64,000 nt of DNA from Strigamia acuminata (lineage: Eukaryota; Arthropoda; Chilopoda; Geophilomorpha; Linotaeniidae), in contig OX442314.1 in NCBI GenBank assembly GCA_949358305.1, positions 47,934,581 through 47,998,580 of the forward strand, read 5' to 3'. Positions 53,766-63,506 of this stretch are shown piece after piece. Every line of letters starts with the position of its first letter. Within the stretch, counting starts at the first letter, position 1. Below the pieces are notes generated by a model that saw only the letters and a list, made by a program, of their open reading frames with translations, had not been told where the DNA came from and did not search any database. The position numbers were made by a program, and so were the translations under genes.

Positions 53766-53945
53766 TGGCCGTTGCTAAACAAAATAAATGATTTAATTCA
53801 GACAAAAGCTTAAAAGTACAAAATAAAATTACTTCTAAACAAATGGAAATGGTTGAAGTGGGCTTCCTTCCAACCAAATGCTTGACAAGTTTGTCTAAAT
53901 AGCAATCCAAAATGACTTCGATTTCTTCGACTGATAAGTAATTTC
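53762..53945 (-). pseudogene. Minus-strand ORF of virus-like block, copy 1
   Basis: Homologous to 63503-63706, without the first codons; ends 'ELNHLFCLATAI'. Cut off at about 53930. Confidence 0.5.
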
Positions 53946-54069
53946 TAATTTTTATAACCAGTGGCAGTCGTTCAACCTAGGTGAGATTTGACGCTCTGGA
54001 CTTTCCAAAATAAGGTTTCAACTATTTAAAGAAATATCGTATTTTGATCAAAATCATATAAAGCCTCAA

Positions 54070-54530
54070 ATGTACTTGTATACCATAATTGCAGTTGCTG
54101 AATTGAAGAAATCACGTCACAGAGATGGGAAGAGCATCTGGTTGTTGCCAGTGCCAATAATAAACCATTGGCAGCTCTTCATCTTGGATTGGAACTACTT
54201 CCCAACTCATGTGACCCTGTACGACCAATCGGGGCCGTTAAAACTTAACTACCCGTTGTGAGAGTAAGTTCATAACTGCCTTACAGGAGTCGTAGTGTAC
54301 TTCCCGAGGGCGTTCGCACAGTGGGACCCCCCTTCAATGCAACAATTGGATGAAGATTCCTGCGGTCCTACTGTGCTCTATTTTGCCCGTTGTTACATCA
54401 TCGATCGGGACTAGATGCATATGGCGCACCCTATTGACCTAAGACAAAGGCTTGTCTACAAGATGGTGCATGAGCAGTTGCAATCGTTCGACACCGATAG
54501 GAAACCAGAGATCTGCTTGCTACCATTGAT
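54070..54530 (+). pseudogene. Ulp1/C48-like protease, both catalytic segments
   Basis: 'IWLLPVPIINHWQLFILDW' supplies the catalytic His (54166), then 'YDQSG' the Asp region, and in another frame 'LDEDSCGPTVLYFARCYIID' the catalytic Cys (54361). This is the H-D-C order of the fold. At least two shifts and a stop. C-terminal part resembles that at 56340-56446. Confidence 0.55.
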
Positions 54531-54850
54531 GGCTTAGCTTTTAATCAATACATATGGGATTGTTTCGTTAAGAGCTGGCCTGAAATTGAGCAAGCCGCAA
54601 CAAAACGAAAAACCGATTCGATTGATATTAGCATAACTTTTAGTGAGAGGTACTTTATTGAAATCCAGAAGCGAGAGTTCATCTCTTGCCATGGCTATGT
54701 TTGCTTCTAACCCTGCCTTCGATGGATTAAAGCTCCAAGAGCTGAAAACACCAAAAAACGTAACCACTACCACGTTGGACTCTGGGTCGAAAATGCTTCG
54801 ACCGCATCGTCCGGTCAAAGACCGATGTAGGCCGACTCCCTTCAGGGTCG
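54531..54850. other. No gene recognised
   Basis: Overlapping frames on both strands, no domain. Confidence 0.35.
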
Positions 54851-55066
54851 GTGACTCCCCGGGCTATCTTTAGAGCAACCACCGATAAAATCGATGGAAT
54901 CGAGCAGGACGCCGCACAACGTCGTCACGCTGCTCCGCGTCATCACGATGGAATCGAGCAGGACGCCGCACAACATCGTCACGCTGCTCCGCGTCATCAC
55001 GATGGAATCGAGCAGGACGCCGCACAACGTCGTCACGCTGCTCCGCGTCATCTGAGCGTCATCTGA
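54851..55066 (+). repeat. 54-bp tandem repeat x3, coding-compatible
   Basis: The unit begins GATGGAATCGAGCAGGACGC at 54893, 54947 and 55001. In one frame it encodes 'DGIEQDAAQRRHAAPRHH' three times. A 71-codon frame spans it but has no other support. Confidence 0.85.
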
Positions 55067-55553
55067 GCGTCAAGGTAGAATTACTCAGCCGAGCCCCCTG
55101 CGGCTCCAGCTCCAGAGGAGGTATTGGTCACGTTAGACGTCAGGGAGATTCTGCCTGACCCAGAGGAAGAAGGAACACCAACCAAGCCTGCAGATGTCTC
55201 CACACTGGTAAACCGCCCAAGTCAGCTCTGCCATTCAACCGTGAGTAATTTATACCTTATTTTATCTACTCTGTATTCTTGATTTGTTTTTTCTTCACTC
55301 GATTTCTCTTCTCTTCTAATTTTCTTTTTATTTTCTTTTACTTCCAGGTTGGCCCACTTGTCATCAGGTGTGCCAGCCAGTTGACCTGACTTGAAGCCGG
55401 GGCAGCCCTTCTAGTTTTACTGCTCAGACTGTATTCCTTCGTTTCAACTCCCGCGACCCCTGAAGTGGGAGTGTCGACTGCTGGATTTGGTCCCGCCGGC
55501 TCGCCACAACCGATCGCCTTCAGGAAATTACCAATGAGCGGAAAAACCTGGCG
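55067..55553. other. Possible 5' exon region, no firm gene
   Basis: A GC-richer stretch up to a GTGAGT at about 55240 and a CTTCCAG at about 55350 look like an exon-intron-exon arrangement leading to the protease gene. The frame cannot be fixed. Confidence 0.3.
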
Positions 55554-56446
55554 GTGGCAGTGGTTCCTCTGAAACCAAAAGGACCGGAGGGACGTCCGAT
55601 CTTTGAAGCATATAAAGCTGAGGCACAGCATCTCATTCTCGAGGAGGCCAAAATCAAGAACAGAATGGCCAGAGCTAAACTCTTAGGACAGCGTACAAGT
55701 CGATACGACCCGAGAAACGATCTCCCGCCACCACCAACGGATTATGAGGTGAAAATTTCTCCCAAAAAGATGATGGAGGCATTTTCACTTTGGCCAACCT
55801 TCCTCCAGTGTAGCCCAGAGAAAATACTGTATCAATCGAAAGTACGACCACACGTGGTGGTCAGAGCTCGAGAAATCATAGCTCTCGGTGCTTTGATCCC
55901 TGGAACTATCTCTTGGGTTCATGACACGGTCGTCGATCTCTATTTGGGGATGTTACAACAGCGCTACCCCTTGGCATACGCATTCCCGACGGCAACGGTT
56001 CATATGCTAATGAAAAGTGAGAAAAGACCTGACACTTGGCGGTTTCGCGCGCGATCAGGTTGATCAACCACGGAAAGAACACAAGATCTGGTTCTTCCCG
56101 ATACCGGCACCTGAGCATTGGATCATTTATGTGTTGGATAAAACTCGATCACCACGGAAGTAGGATTCTATGATTCATCAGGGAAACCGAATAATGCTCA
56201 TTAAGAGTGGTGGAGCAACATAAAGCTCAACTTGATTGGCACAAGTATTCTAATTCCGACTTACGAACCGTGGAAACCACCCCACAAGCCGCCCAACTAG
56301 ATGGAGATTCGTGCGGCCCTATGATCCTCCAATTTGCAAGACGCTACATGGTGGATCGGGACCTGATGAAGCTTGCGGAAGGAGCAGAGTTGCGAGCACG
56401 AATGCTTTATGAGATACACCATGGACGTTTCGAGCCGTTTGCATAG
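55554..56446 (+). pseudogene. Ulp1/C48-like cysteine protease, most complete copy
   Basis: 55554-56063: basic N-terminus, 'FEAYKAEAQHLILEEAKI' helix, then the start of the protease fold ('WVHDTVVDLYLGMLQQRYP'). In the next frame 'IWFFPIPAPEHWIIYVLDK' has the catalytic His (56116). A 'FYDSSG' Asp follows near 56172. In a third frame 'AAQLDGDSCGPMILQFARRY' has the catalytic Cys (56312), ending at TAG 56444. Such proteases process SUMO-like proteins in eukaryotes and precursors in adenovirus-like and Maverick-type elements. Two frameshifts make it inactive as written. Confidence 0.65.
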
Positions 56447-57380
56447 ATTTAGAGCGTTTAGAGATTGAAGATGTATAATTGATATTATGAAGGAACTGAT
56501 AATTGTATTTTAATTGGTTGATGAATTTTTTAGTATTATCGTTTGAAATAAAAGACTAAAAGGGAGCGAACATTCACTTAGAATGTCCGATTTCTAAAGA
56601 GAATTGTCTTCATTCGAAATTTGAATTTTAGAGCCTAAAATTAAGCAAAAAAGGGGGTTGCTACGCGTACGGACCGTTCCAATGAGAGGTCGATCCTTTA
56701 CGCGTAATTCGGCTATTAATTTGAACTAAGTTGCTAAATTTCGTCAATAGATGGCGGTGGCGAATGACGTTGTCATCGCCACGTCATCGGGCGATTGAAT
56801 TAGATAAACGGGAGTAACAGGAGCTTTCCTGTTAAGTAAGATCACCCATATTTGACAGTTCTCTCTAGAGTTTCAACAAGGGATGAGCTATAATCCCTTA
56901 GCTCAGATAGGTCCTGATGCCAACCCGATTGTGGTATGGCTGAGGGAAACCATCTATTAGATTTCATTATTACATCTTATCATAAGTGTCTATTGAATTT
57001 ATTATTTGTATTTAGAGTTATTTGAATTATTGAGTTAAAGATAGATTCAAATAGTTAACACTCTCCGGTTTGAATAAAGCCAAGTTAAGTTTAAATTTAA
57101 AATCAAAGACTCTTTCTTTCCTCTCATTCACACAGCTTATGTGTGTATTCCCTTGAGGACCTAAACCCCATGTAATAATATGGTTGGTAATCACGGTTTG
57201 GATGTGTACTAACGGCGGAAGAGAGGGTTATACAGGTGGCCAAGCAATTTCCAGGGTCAACAGGATGCTGATTGAGGCGAATTGGCTATTCCTCGAGGTT
57301 TGAATTAGAAGTTGGATCAGGGGAGAGTTTAGTGATTCCATTGAAGTCCAGCTGCTGCTGCTGCAGCTGCAGCTGCTGTT
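56447..57380. other. 3' flank of protease gene, repeated elsewhere
   Basis: 56560-56650 recurs at 58665-58755, and 56690-56745 at 60015-60080. AATAAAGC near 57080 may be a polyadenylation signal. A short CTG/CAG run lies at 57352-57376. No gene. Confidence 0.5.
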
Positions 57381-57600
57381 TGAAACATCACTTGCGAACA
57401 ATTTAAAACACTCAGTTGAGTTCTAAATGGCCGTTGCTAAACAAAATAAGTGATTTAATTCAGACGAAAGTTTAAAAGTACAAAATAAAATTACTTCTAA
57501 ACAAATGGAAATGGTTGAAGTAGACTTCCTTCCAACCAAATGCTTGACGAGTTCGTCTAAATAGCAATCCAAAGTGACTTCGATTTCTTCCGCACTCCCT
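57381..57600 (-). pseudogene. Minus-strand ORF of virus-like block, copy 2
   Basis: About 200 bp match 63470-63690 (small plus-strand ORF end and the minus-strand ORF), with point differences and a stop. Confidence 0.5.
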
Positions 57601-57653
57601 GAAACTTGCGGAACTTCTTCGTTTTAATTTGTTTTATTATTTGTTCAATTTTT

Positions 57654-57748
57654 AGAAACCATCAGGCGACTGTGAAGACCAGGACAAGTGGTGGGCAATT
57701 TGCCCCATCTGCGTGGGTCTCCAGTGGTTGGTACTCCCGACCGTATAG
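57654..57748 (+). pseudogene. Zinc-ribbon exon, copy 3, truncated
   Basis: Acceptor CAATTTTTAG, then 'DKWWAICPICVGLQWLVLP' and a break at 57745 into a short 'CGTATAGGCACAGG' tandem repeat. Confidence 0.6.
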
Positions 57749-57818
57749 GCACAGGATGCCGTATAGGCACGGGATACCATATAGGTACAGGTTGCTATGT
57801 AGGAAAATAGGCCCCAAC

Positions 57819-57965
57819 ATGGCAGACCCGAGAAGCAACGATCGTCACAGCCAAGCTGCCGACGATGAATTCGTCCCGAAGGACAACAGTACCCGACCTG
57901 ACAACCACCGAAACAAAAACCACGGTTTCGACAACCCCCCTGTAGGCTGTCTAGCAGGCCAGTAA
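57819..57965 (+). CDS. Small conserved ORF, 48 aa (copy 2)
   Basis: Same length and frame as 24403-24549 ('MADPRSND' to 'VGCLAGQ'), with about five substitutions and no stops. Confidence 0.35.
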   Translation: MADPRSNDRHSQAADDEFVPKDNSTRPDNHRNKNHGFDNPPVGCLAGQ

Positions 57966-58375
57966 CTGATTAAAACACACACCAATAGACTCAAAACACT
58001 CTGCAAACGGCAATTTCTCAGACCGCCAGGACCAAGGAATCGATGAACCACTCACAATCACAAATGCGCCAACGACGCTCCAAACAGGATCAACGTACCA
58101 GGTACGAAAATGAAATAACTATGCAAATCTGAAACGTTATCACGGCATTTGCCACCCATTCCTATTTTTTTAAGGGAGTTGAGACCCGCCCGGACTCAGA
58201 GTCAACAACCTAGTCAGATACGTAAGTTCAAAACCTTGTGGCAAATTAATCAAATTAAAAACCCAATGTTTCCTCATATTCTAGGGAAATCCATGAACCA
58301 CTTTCTCACGTACGCGACGAATAAACACACTGCTCTCACAAAACAGACGCGAGGTAAACGATTATAACAAGCTAT
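57819..58375 (+). repeat. Repeat unit shared with 24403-24987
   Basis: Near-identical across the small ORF and the following noncoding part; ends at 'CGATTATAACAAG'. A 35-bp deletion removes the 'CAAGAGCGAATCTC' region. Confidence 0.8.
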
Positions 58376-58439
58376 TAAAATTATTGACGGAAAATTACTG
58401 ACTTTTACAGTTTTCTCATTGCGAGCTTAAGATATAGAA

Positions 58440-58768
58440 AGAAACATAAAATTTCAGGGTGTATTCAAAGCTCCGTTAAACTATCACGAACAGAGTTGCG
58501 AGCACGAATGCTTTATGATAGACCATGGACGTTTCGAGCCGTTTGCAGAGATTTAGAGCGTTTAGAGATTGAATATGTATAATTGATATTATGAAGGAAC
58601 TGATAATTGTACTTTAATTGGTTGATGAATGGTTGAGTATTATCGTTTGTAATAAAAAACTAAAAGGGAGCGAACATTCATTTAGCATGTCCGATTTCTA
58701 AAGAGAATTGTCTTCATTCGAAATTTGAATTTTAGAGCCTAAAATTAAGAAAAAAAGGGAGTTGCTAC
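58440..58768 (+). pseudogene. Chimeric scrap: virus-like gene end plus protease 3' end
   Basis: 58440-58490 matches the end of the gene overlapping NEC1. 58492-58768 matches the end and 3' flank of the Ulp1-like gene (56390-56660), including 'GCGAGCACGAATGCTTTATG'. Confidence 0.6.
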
Positions 58769-58771
58769 GGT

Positions 58772-58945
58772 TCACATGCCCCATTTGCCCCAATTGTCTT
58801 AGAAGAGGGGAAGTAGGTCAGAGGTGGAGGCTTCAGAAGTGGAGGAATACGGCGGTCACATCGGCCACCACATCGGCCACATCAGGCACATCGATCGGCC
58901 ACCACATCGGGCTCGGGCGATATGGACCAACTAAGCAATGTTGAG
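58772..58945 (+). pseudogene. Zinc-ribbon exon, copy 4, internally deleted
   Basis: 'FTCPICPNCLRRGEVGQRW' brings the two Cys-x2-Cys pairs together by deletion of the loop. It then changes to a Thr/Ser/His-rich sequence. Confidence 0.5.
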
Positions 58946-59870
58946 GCTGATTTTGTGGATTTTAATAATCCACAACCCGGTTGCTCGAGGTCCTCTTCCT
59001 CTCGTTGCTCGCGTCCCCCCGCTGGCTGGCGCCCCCCCCCCAGCTGATGGCCGTTCCTGGCGTCCCCCAGCTGGTGGCCGTTCAAGACATTCCGGGCAAG
59101 TTAATTTGGAAACCTCAGCTTCCGCTGCGGAATCTGGGGTATCTGGGTTTCGGCGCCAGCGCAGAATTCGGCGCAGAATTCGCAGGGGCAGAATTCGGGA
59201 GAGGCAGCTGTTGGCGTTGGCAACGCTGGCGAGGAGGGAGGTAGGTGCCGATAGTCAGGCAGGTGTAGATGACAGGGAGGCCTCCACCTCCACCTCCGCC
59301 AGGCTGCCAAACCTGACGGAGGTCTCTGTCAAACCTCTCAAACTTCTCTCTGACAGAGACGAGTTGGAGTTGGAAGGTTACACAGAGACTGAGTTGGCAA
59401 ATTTGGTGAAGACCAGTTTGGAACATGTGGGTTTGGCAGGCTGGGGTTTGGCAGGCTAGGCGGAGACCGGGTTGGCAGGTTTGGCGGAGGCAGGTTTGAT
59501 AAGTTTGCCAGGTTTGCCACATATGAGGGAAGTAGGTATGGCAGGTTTGATAAGTTTGCCAGGTTTGCCACATATGAGGGAAGTAGGTATGGCAGGTTTG
59601 GCGGAGGCAGGGTTGGCAGATTTGACGAATGCAGGTTTGGCAGGTTTGGCAACTTTGGCGGAGACCGGTTTGACCGGGTTGGCGAAGGCAGGGTTAGCAG
59701 GTTTGGCGGAGATAGGTTTTCCAGGTATGGCGGAGGCAGGTTTTCCAGGTTTGGCGAAGGCAGGTTTAACACAAGCAGGTTTTTTGTCTCCCGATTCGTC
59801 TGAGCAGGTCAACACCCCCCCCTGCTCAATGGCTGCAGATCTGAGATGCAGGAAAGTCAAATGTTTCTGA
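58922..59870 (+). pseudogene. Arg-rich protein with Leu-Ala-Gly repeat tail
   Basis: ATG 58922 (MDQLSNVEADFVDFNNPQPG) runs into a C9 tract at 59033-59041 where the frame shifts. The continuing frame has an Arg cluster ('RRQRRIRRRIRRGRIRERQL'), an acidic part, then a TAG at 59457 and a Leu-Ala-Gly-Leu-Ala-Glu-Ala-Gly repeat to 59870. The paralogue at 60788 has the same repeat and a Ser/Asp-rich end. Confidence 0.4.
59455..59790. repeat. GGTTTGGCGGAGGCA minisatellite
   Basis: Degenerate 12-18 bp units built from GGTTTGGC(A/G)GAGGCAGG, with a perfect 51-bp direct duplication (59498-59548 and 59549-59599). Open on both strands. A related array lies at 60880-61180. Confidence 0.85.
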
Positions 59871-60043
59871 ATCCACTTCCACCTCACTTAGAGGTTGGCA
59901 CATTGGTTCCTCTCCCTATGCTCCGCATGTCGGTCTCCGAGACCAGGCTTCAGACTTCCTCTACTACCCCGCTGAGTGGGACTCGTGAGACTCGTGGTCC
60001 AACCCGTGAAGGTTCCAATGAGAGGCCGATCCTTTACGCGTAA
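59846..60043 (+). CDS. C-terminal segment of repeat protein (RMSVSETRL family)
   Basis: The frame includes 'LRMSVSETRLQTSSTTPL', shared with 61350-61440. It is the displaced C-terminus of the gene at 58922, one frame over. Confidence 0.4.
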   Translation: MQESQMFLNPLPPHLEVGTLVPLPMLRMSVSETRLQTSSTTPLSGTRETRGPTREGSNERPILYA

Positions 60044-60127
60044 CTCGGCTATTAATTTGAACTAAGTTGCTAAATTTCGTCCGTCATTAGACAATATGAT
60101 GTCTTCTAGAAAGGTTTATAACGGTTT

Positions 60128-60779
60128 ACACAAGGGTGTATTCAAAGCTCCGTTAAACTATCATGAACACACAGTGTAGGAGTTAGTTTCCAACTTTTTG
60201 AACGGTTATAATAAATACTATGAATTCAATACTGTTCAGTGACCTGTTTTTGTCAGAAAAACAGGAAATATGTTATTATCCTGCGATTTTAAAATTAGAT
60301 AGAATTGTAAACAAAAATAAATGTGTAACAGATAGTAATTTAAAATCATTACATGGAAATTTTATAATCAAGGCTCTTAAAAAAAGGTGTGCATTTCGCA
60401 CTTTAACAGATTTACATATAAAACCAGAAGAAAAAAAAAACATGTGGGAAAAAATGTACAAATTGAGCCCGTAATAAAGTCAATAAAGAATTGTATTCTT
60501 TCAGACTTTATAAAAATTTCATTGCAAGACAATAAGGTTTTATTAACATCTTGTCTTTGCTATCAAAGTAAAAGTGACGAATTAAAAAACCTACTAAATT
60601 CCTGTACCAGTATATCATACATAATATGTATGGAATGCATATTATATGCACACAAGCTCATCAAGGCAGCACGCTTAGATAAATTTAAAAGTCACGTTAA
60701 AGCAGAACAAATATTTTTATCGGCTCAGAAAAAAGTTACAATTAACTTAGAAATAATCAAGAATCTCAAACCTCCTCCG
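60128..60779 (+). pseudogene. NEC1-like gene, copy 9, with upstream gene end
   Basis: The upstream gene end overlaps ATG 60220 (MNSILFSDLFLSEKQ). This copy lacks the A-tract stop, so the first 84 codons are open. An extra A near 60452 shifts the frame; the second part (60387-60779) is open through 'CLCYQSKSDELKNLL', 'CMECILYAHKL' and the beginning of the central segment ('INLEIIKNLKP'). It then runs into unrelated Asp/Gly/Leu coding sequence. It is the best record of the N-terminus. Confidence 0.55.
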
Positions 60780-60787
60780 GCGAAGGC

Positions 60788-61470
60788 TTGACGTCGACCT
60801 CCTCCGGCGACGGCTTGACTTCGACCTCCGGCGACGGCTTGACGTCGGCGGTCACGGCGTTGACCTCCGAGGAGTTGGCAGGTTTGGCGGAGACCAGTTT
60901 AGCAAGATTGGGTTTGGCAGGTTTGGGTTTGGCATGTTGGGCTGAGACCGAGTTGGCAGGTTTGAAGGAAGCAGGTTTGACAAGTTCGGCAGGTTCGGCA
61001 GGTTTGACATGTTTGGCGGAGGCAGGTTTGGCAGGTTTGACATGTTTGACAAAGACCGGTTTGGCAGATTTGGCGGATGCAGCTTGGGCAGGGAGATCTT
61101 TGGCAGGTTTGGCGGAGGCAGGTTTGACAAAGGCAAGTTTGGCATTTTTGGCGGAGACCAGTTTGGCTTCCGATTCGTCTTCCGATTCGTCTCCTGATTC
61201 GTCTCCCGATTCTTTAGCAACTGAGCAGGTCGTCCCCTTGACCTTCCCCGCTCAATGGATGCAGGAAAGTGAAGAGACATCCCTTCAAAGTTTTCTGAAT
61301 TCAATTCCACCTCGCCCTGAGGGAGACAGGTTGTTGTCTCCTCTCCCTATGCCGCGTATGTCGGTCTCTGAGACCAGGCTCTACCGTCAGACCTCCTCTG
61401 CTACCCTGTCTCCAAGACGGGGCCGGGGTCGCTGGGGCCAAGGCCGAGACTTGGAAAAACAGAAAATATG
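60788..61470 (+). CDS. Leu-Ala-Gly repeat protein, Ser/Asp-rich, open copy
   Basis: Open for about 230 codons. It starts with a 'SGDGLTST' direct repeat, then the Leu-Ala-Gly-Leu-Ala-Glu-Ala-Gly repeat region, then 'SDSSSDSSPDSSPDS', and 'MPRMSVSETRLYRQTSS', ending in an Arg/Gly-rich segment before joining a NEC1-like copy at about 61455. It is the intact paralogue of 58922-60043. Low complexity; probably disordered. Function is unknown. Confidence 0.4.
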
Positions 61471-62032
61471 TTCTTCCCCTCCAATTTTAAAATCAGATAA
61501 AGTTATAAAAAAATAGATGTGTTACAGATAGCAATTTAAAATCATTACATGTAAATTTTATAATTGAGGCTAAAAAAAAGGTGTGTATTTAGCACTTTAA
61601 CACATTTATATATAAAACCAGTAAAAAAGATAAACACATGTGGGAAAAATGTACAAATTGAGCCGGTAATAAAGTCAATAAAGAATTGTATTCTTTCAGA
61701 CTTTATAAAAATTTCATTGCACGACAATAAGGTTTTATTAACATCTTGTCTTTGCTATCAAAGTAAAAGTGACGAATTAAAAAACCTACTAAATTCCTGT
61801 ACCAGTATATCATACATAATATGTATGGAATGCATATTATATGCACACAAGCTCATCAGGGCAGCACGTTTAGATAAATTTTGGAGTCACGTTAAAACAG
61901 AACACATATTTTTATCGGCTCAGAAAAAAGTTACAATTTTCTTTACATTTGATGTTGAGGTCAGGGTTGGAACGCATGAGTCATTCCTAGTGCGGTGGGT
62001 AAACACACTGACTTGTGAACTATTTCCGTGAT
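61455..62032 (+). pseudogene. NEC1-like gene, copy 10
   Basis: The first codons are missing. From 61564 one frame is open for 155 codons: 'KNVQIEPVIKSIKNCILSDF', 'CLCYQSKSDELKNLL', 'CMECILYAHKL', then the deleted junction and 'DVEVRVGTHESFLVRWVN', ending at TGA 62030. It is the longest uninterrupted frame of the family. It carries the same internal deletion as copies 2 and 8. Confidence 0.55.
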
Positions 62033-62055
62033 TGAACATTATTCCGTGATTGAAA

Positions 62056-62356
62056 ATGAATGCAGACGCACCAGTTTCGGATGCGCAAACATCAGACACG
62101 GAAGATGCACAAGTAGCCGCTAGAAACCCGAGTGAGTTTAATCAAAGTAATTAATTTCAGCATGCTTGCGCATAATACTTTATATAAACAAAATATAGAG
62201 GAGCTACGAAAATCTGACGAAATTGGAGTTCGGTATGGTGCAAACTGTCTACGATGACGAATCGGACAGTGATGGTAAGCTTGACACATCACCTGTTGGT
62301 TCCGATGATGAGAGTACTGGCGCCGATGATCATCAATCGGTAATAAAGAAAAGGCG
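62056..62356 (+). CDS. Spliced acidic protein downstream of NEC1-like gene, copy 3
   Basis: ATG 62056, donor GTGAGT (about 62130), a 65-nt intron ending ATATAG, and an acidic exon ending at an A|GTAAGT donor after 'SVIKKRR' (about 62357). Same as 37109 but with the second donor intact. Confidence 0.45.
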
Positions 62357-62416
62357 AAGTAAGTTAAGTAGTTATTTTTTTTTCTTCAATTTCACATTTC
62401 TCTATGAATCAGAACC

Positions 62417-62790
62417 ATCCAAAAATATTAACGTTTGTTAGAGTAAATGGAGAAGCGGATCTTAAAAGCTGTGCAGAAAACGATAGACAACAGAGAGAGT
62501 ATGAGGAACGAGCGACAGTGGCAAGTAGATCAGAGACAAAAAGAGGTATAATTGCATTGTTCAATCTGATTTTTTTCGATCGTCGACTGTTGTGTTCGCT
62601 TAATTGCTTACTTTTCCTTCTTTCTTTCCAGGATACTGCGTTAGAGAAAATGGAGAAGCGGATCTTAAAAGCTTCGGAGAAAATGATAGACGAGAGAATT
62701 TTTAAAGTAGTGGAAAAAGTACTTGACGGCAGAAAAGATGCCGAGAAAGGCTTTTCATTGCAGTATGTGCGCCTGTCGACCGGACAGTAA
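62417..62790 (+). CDS. Charged helical exons following the acidic protein
   Basis: Two open stretches are separated by an intron-like segment (GGTATAATTG near 62545 to CTTTCCAG at 62632). The first has 'SCAENDRQQREYEERATVAS'. The second has 'ALEKMEKRILKASEKMIDER' and 'VVEKVLDGRKDAEKGFSLQ', an amphipathic Lys/Glu helix, and ends at TAA 62788. They share an 'EKRILK' / 'EADLKS' duplication at DNA level. Confidence 0.35.
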
Positions 62791-62851
62791 AAACAAAATT
62801 GTCGTAGTTGTTATTGTAATTGTATCTTACACTTTTTTATTTTATATGTAG

Positions 62852-62954
62852 GAGGGTGGAGAGAGCCACCTTTCACAAAATCTGCAGGAAAGCTTATCCC
62901 ACGATCCATGATGACATTAAGAAATTTTCCCGTGCTCCCGAGCGTTTGTTGGAG
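62852..62954 (+). pseudogene. Downstream exon of virus-like block, copy 3
   Basis: After TATATGTAG the sequence matches 53071-53205 with an internal deletion, ending at a GTGAGT donor (62955). Confidence 0.5.
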
Positions 62955-63069
62955 GTGAGTATCAATAAATGTTCAGTATTGTTCTTGTTTTAATTAACTT
63001 TCTATCCCGCAATCCCTAGACTTTTAAAACGCTGTGGAAAGAAGGAATAAAGGCAGGAGGTGGAGCAGA

Positions 63070-63212
63070 GAAAGAGGGCGTTGCCCATTATGTGAAAAAG
63101 TGACATCGGAAAGCTCTATCCTCATTGAACATTGGCGAGTTGCGCAAAAGGATTGCATCGATCGGCATCACATTGGTGATCTACAAGAAGACTTCTTCAA
63201 TGACCACGTTTA
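63070..63212 (+). CDS. C2H2-like zinc-finger exon, copy 3
   Basis: 'RGRCPLCEKVTSESSILIEH' with the second His replaced by Gln ('WRVAQKD'), then 'DRHHIGDLQEDFFNDHV' and TAA. The ATG of the 53319 copy is absent, so here it would be an exon. Confidence 0.45.
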
Positions 63213-63341
63213 AACTTGTTTATTTCTTTAAGAAGCTATACCAATCTGACAAGCCATAATTAATTAAAAGCAAACTAAGTACATAGTATAAACACATATT
63301 TTTTTTAAAAAAAGTCTTATTTCTTTTTATATATTTAGCAA

Positions 63342-63506
63342 ATGAATACAGACTGTTCACTGAGAGTTAAGTGTGAGGCCTATATGGATTGGTCAGTTAC
63401 GCCATTTGATTCAACGATGGCCTCAAATTACAATGCGCTTCAAACAGCCTGCTCGCTGTTTGCAACATCTCTTGCAAACAATTTAAAACACTCAGTGGTG
63501 TTCTAA
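63342..63506 (+). CDS. Small ORF, 54 aa, intact copy
   Basis: ATG 63342 to TAA 63504: 'MNTDCSLRVKCEAYMDWSVT' and so on, ending 'LKHSVVF'. Helical, Ala/Ser/Leu-rich. It is preceded by a TATATATTTAG acceptor-like site. Its stop overlaps the stop of the minus-strand ORF. Two damaged copies exist (53590, 57381). Confidence 0.45.
   Translation: MNTDCSLRVKCEAYMDWSVTPFDSTMASNYNALQTACSLFATSLANNLKHSVVF

Noticed and set aside
56880..56950. Possible tRNA or small RNA (folded-looking sequence)
   Set aside because: No acceptor stem, A/B box or anticodon loop arrangement could be made.
59338..59887. Minus-strand Pro/Asn/Leu-rich and Lys/Pro/Ala-rich ORFs
   Set aside because: Antisense of the Leu-Ala-Gly repeat; the plus frame has a conserved C-terminus in two paralogues and the minus frames do not.
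50544..62000. Minus-strand ORFs overlapping each NEC1-like copy
   Set aside because: They recur only because the plus-strand gene recurs, they start in different places, and they run across the known frameshift A tracts.
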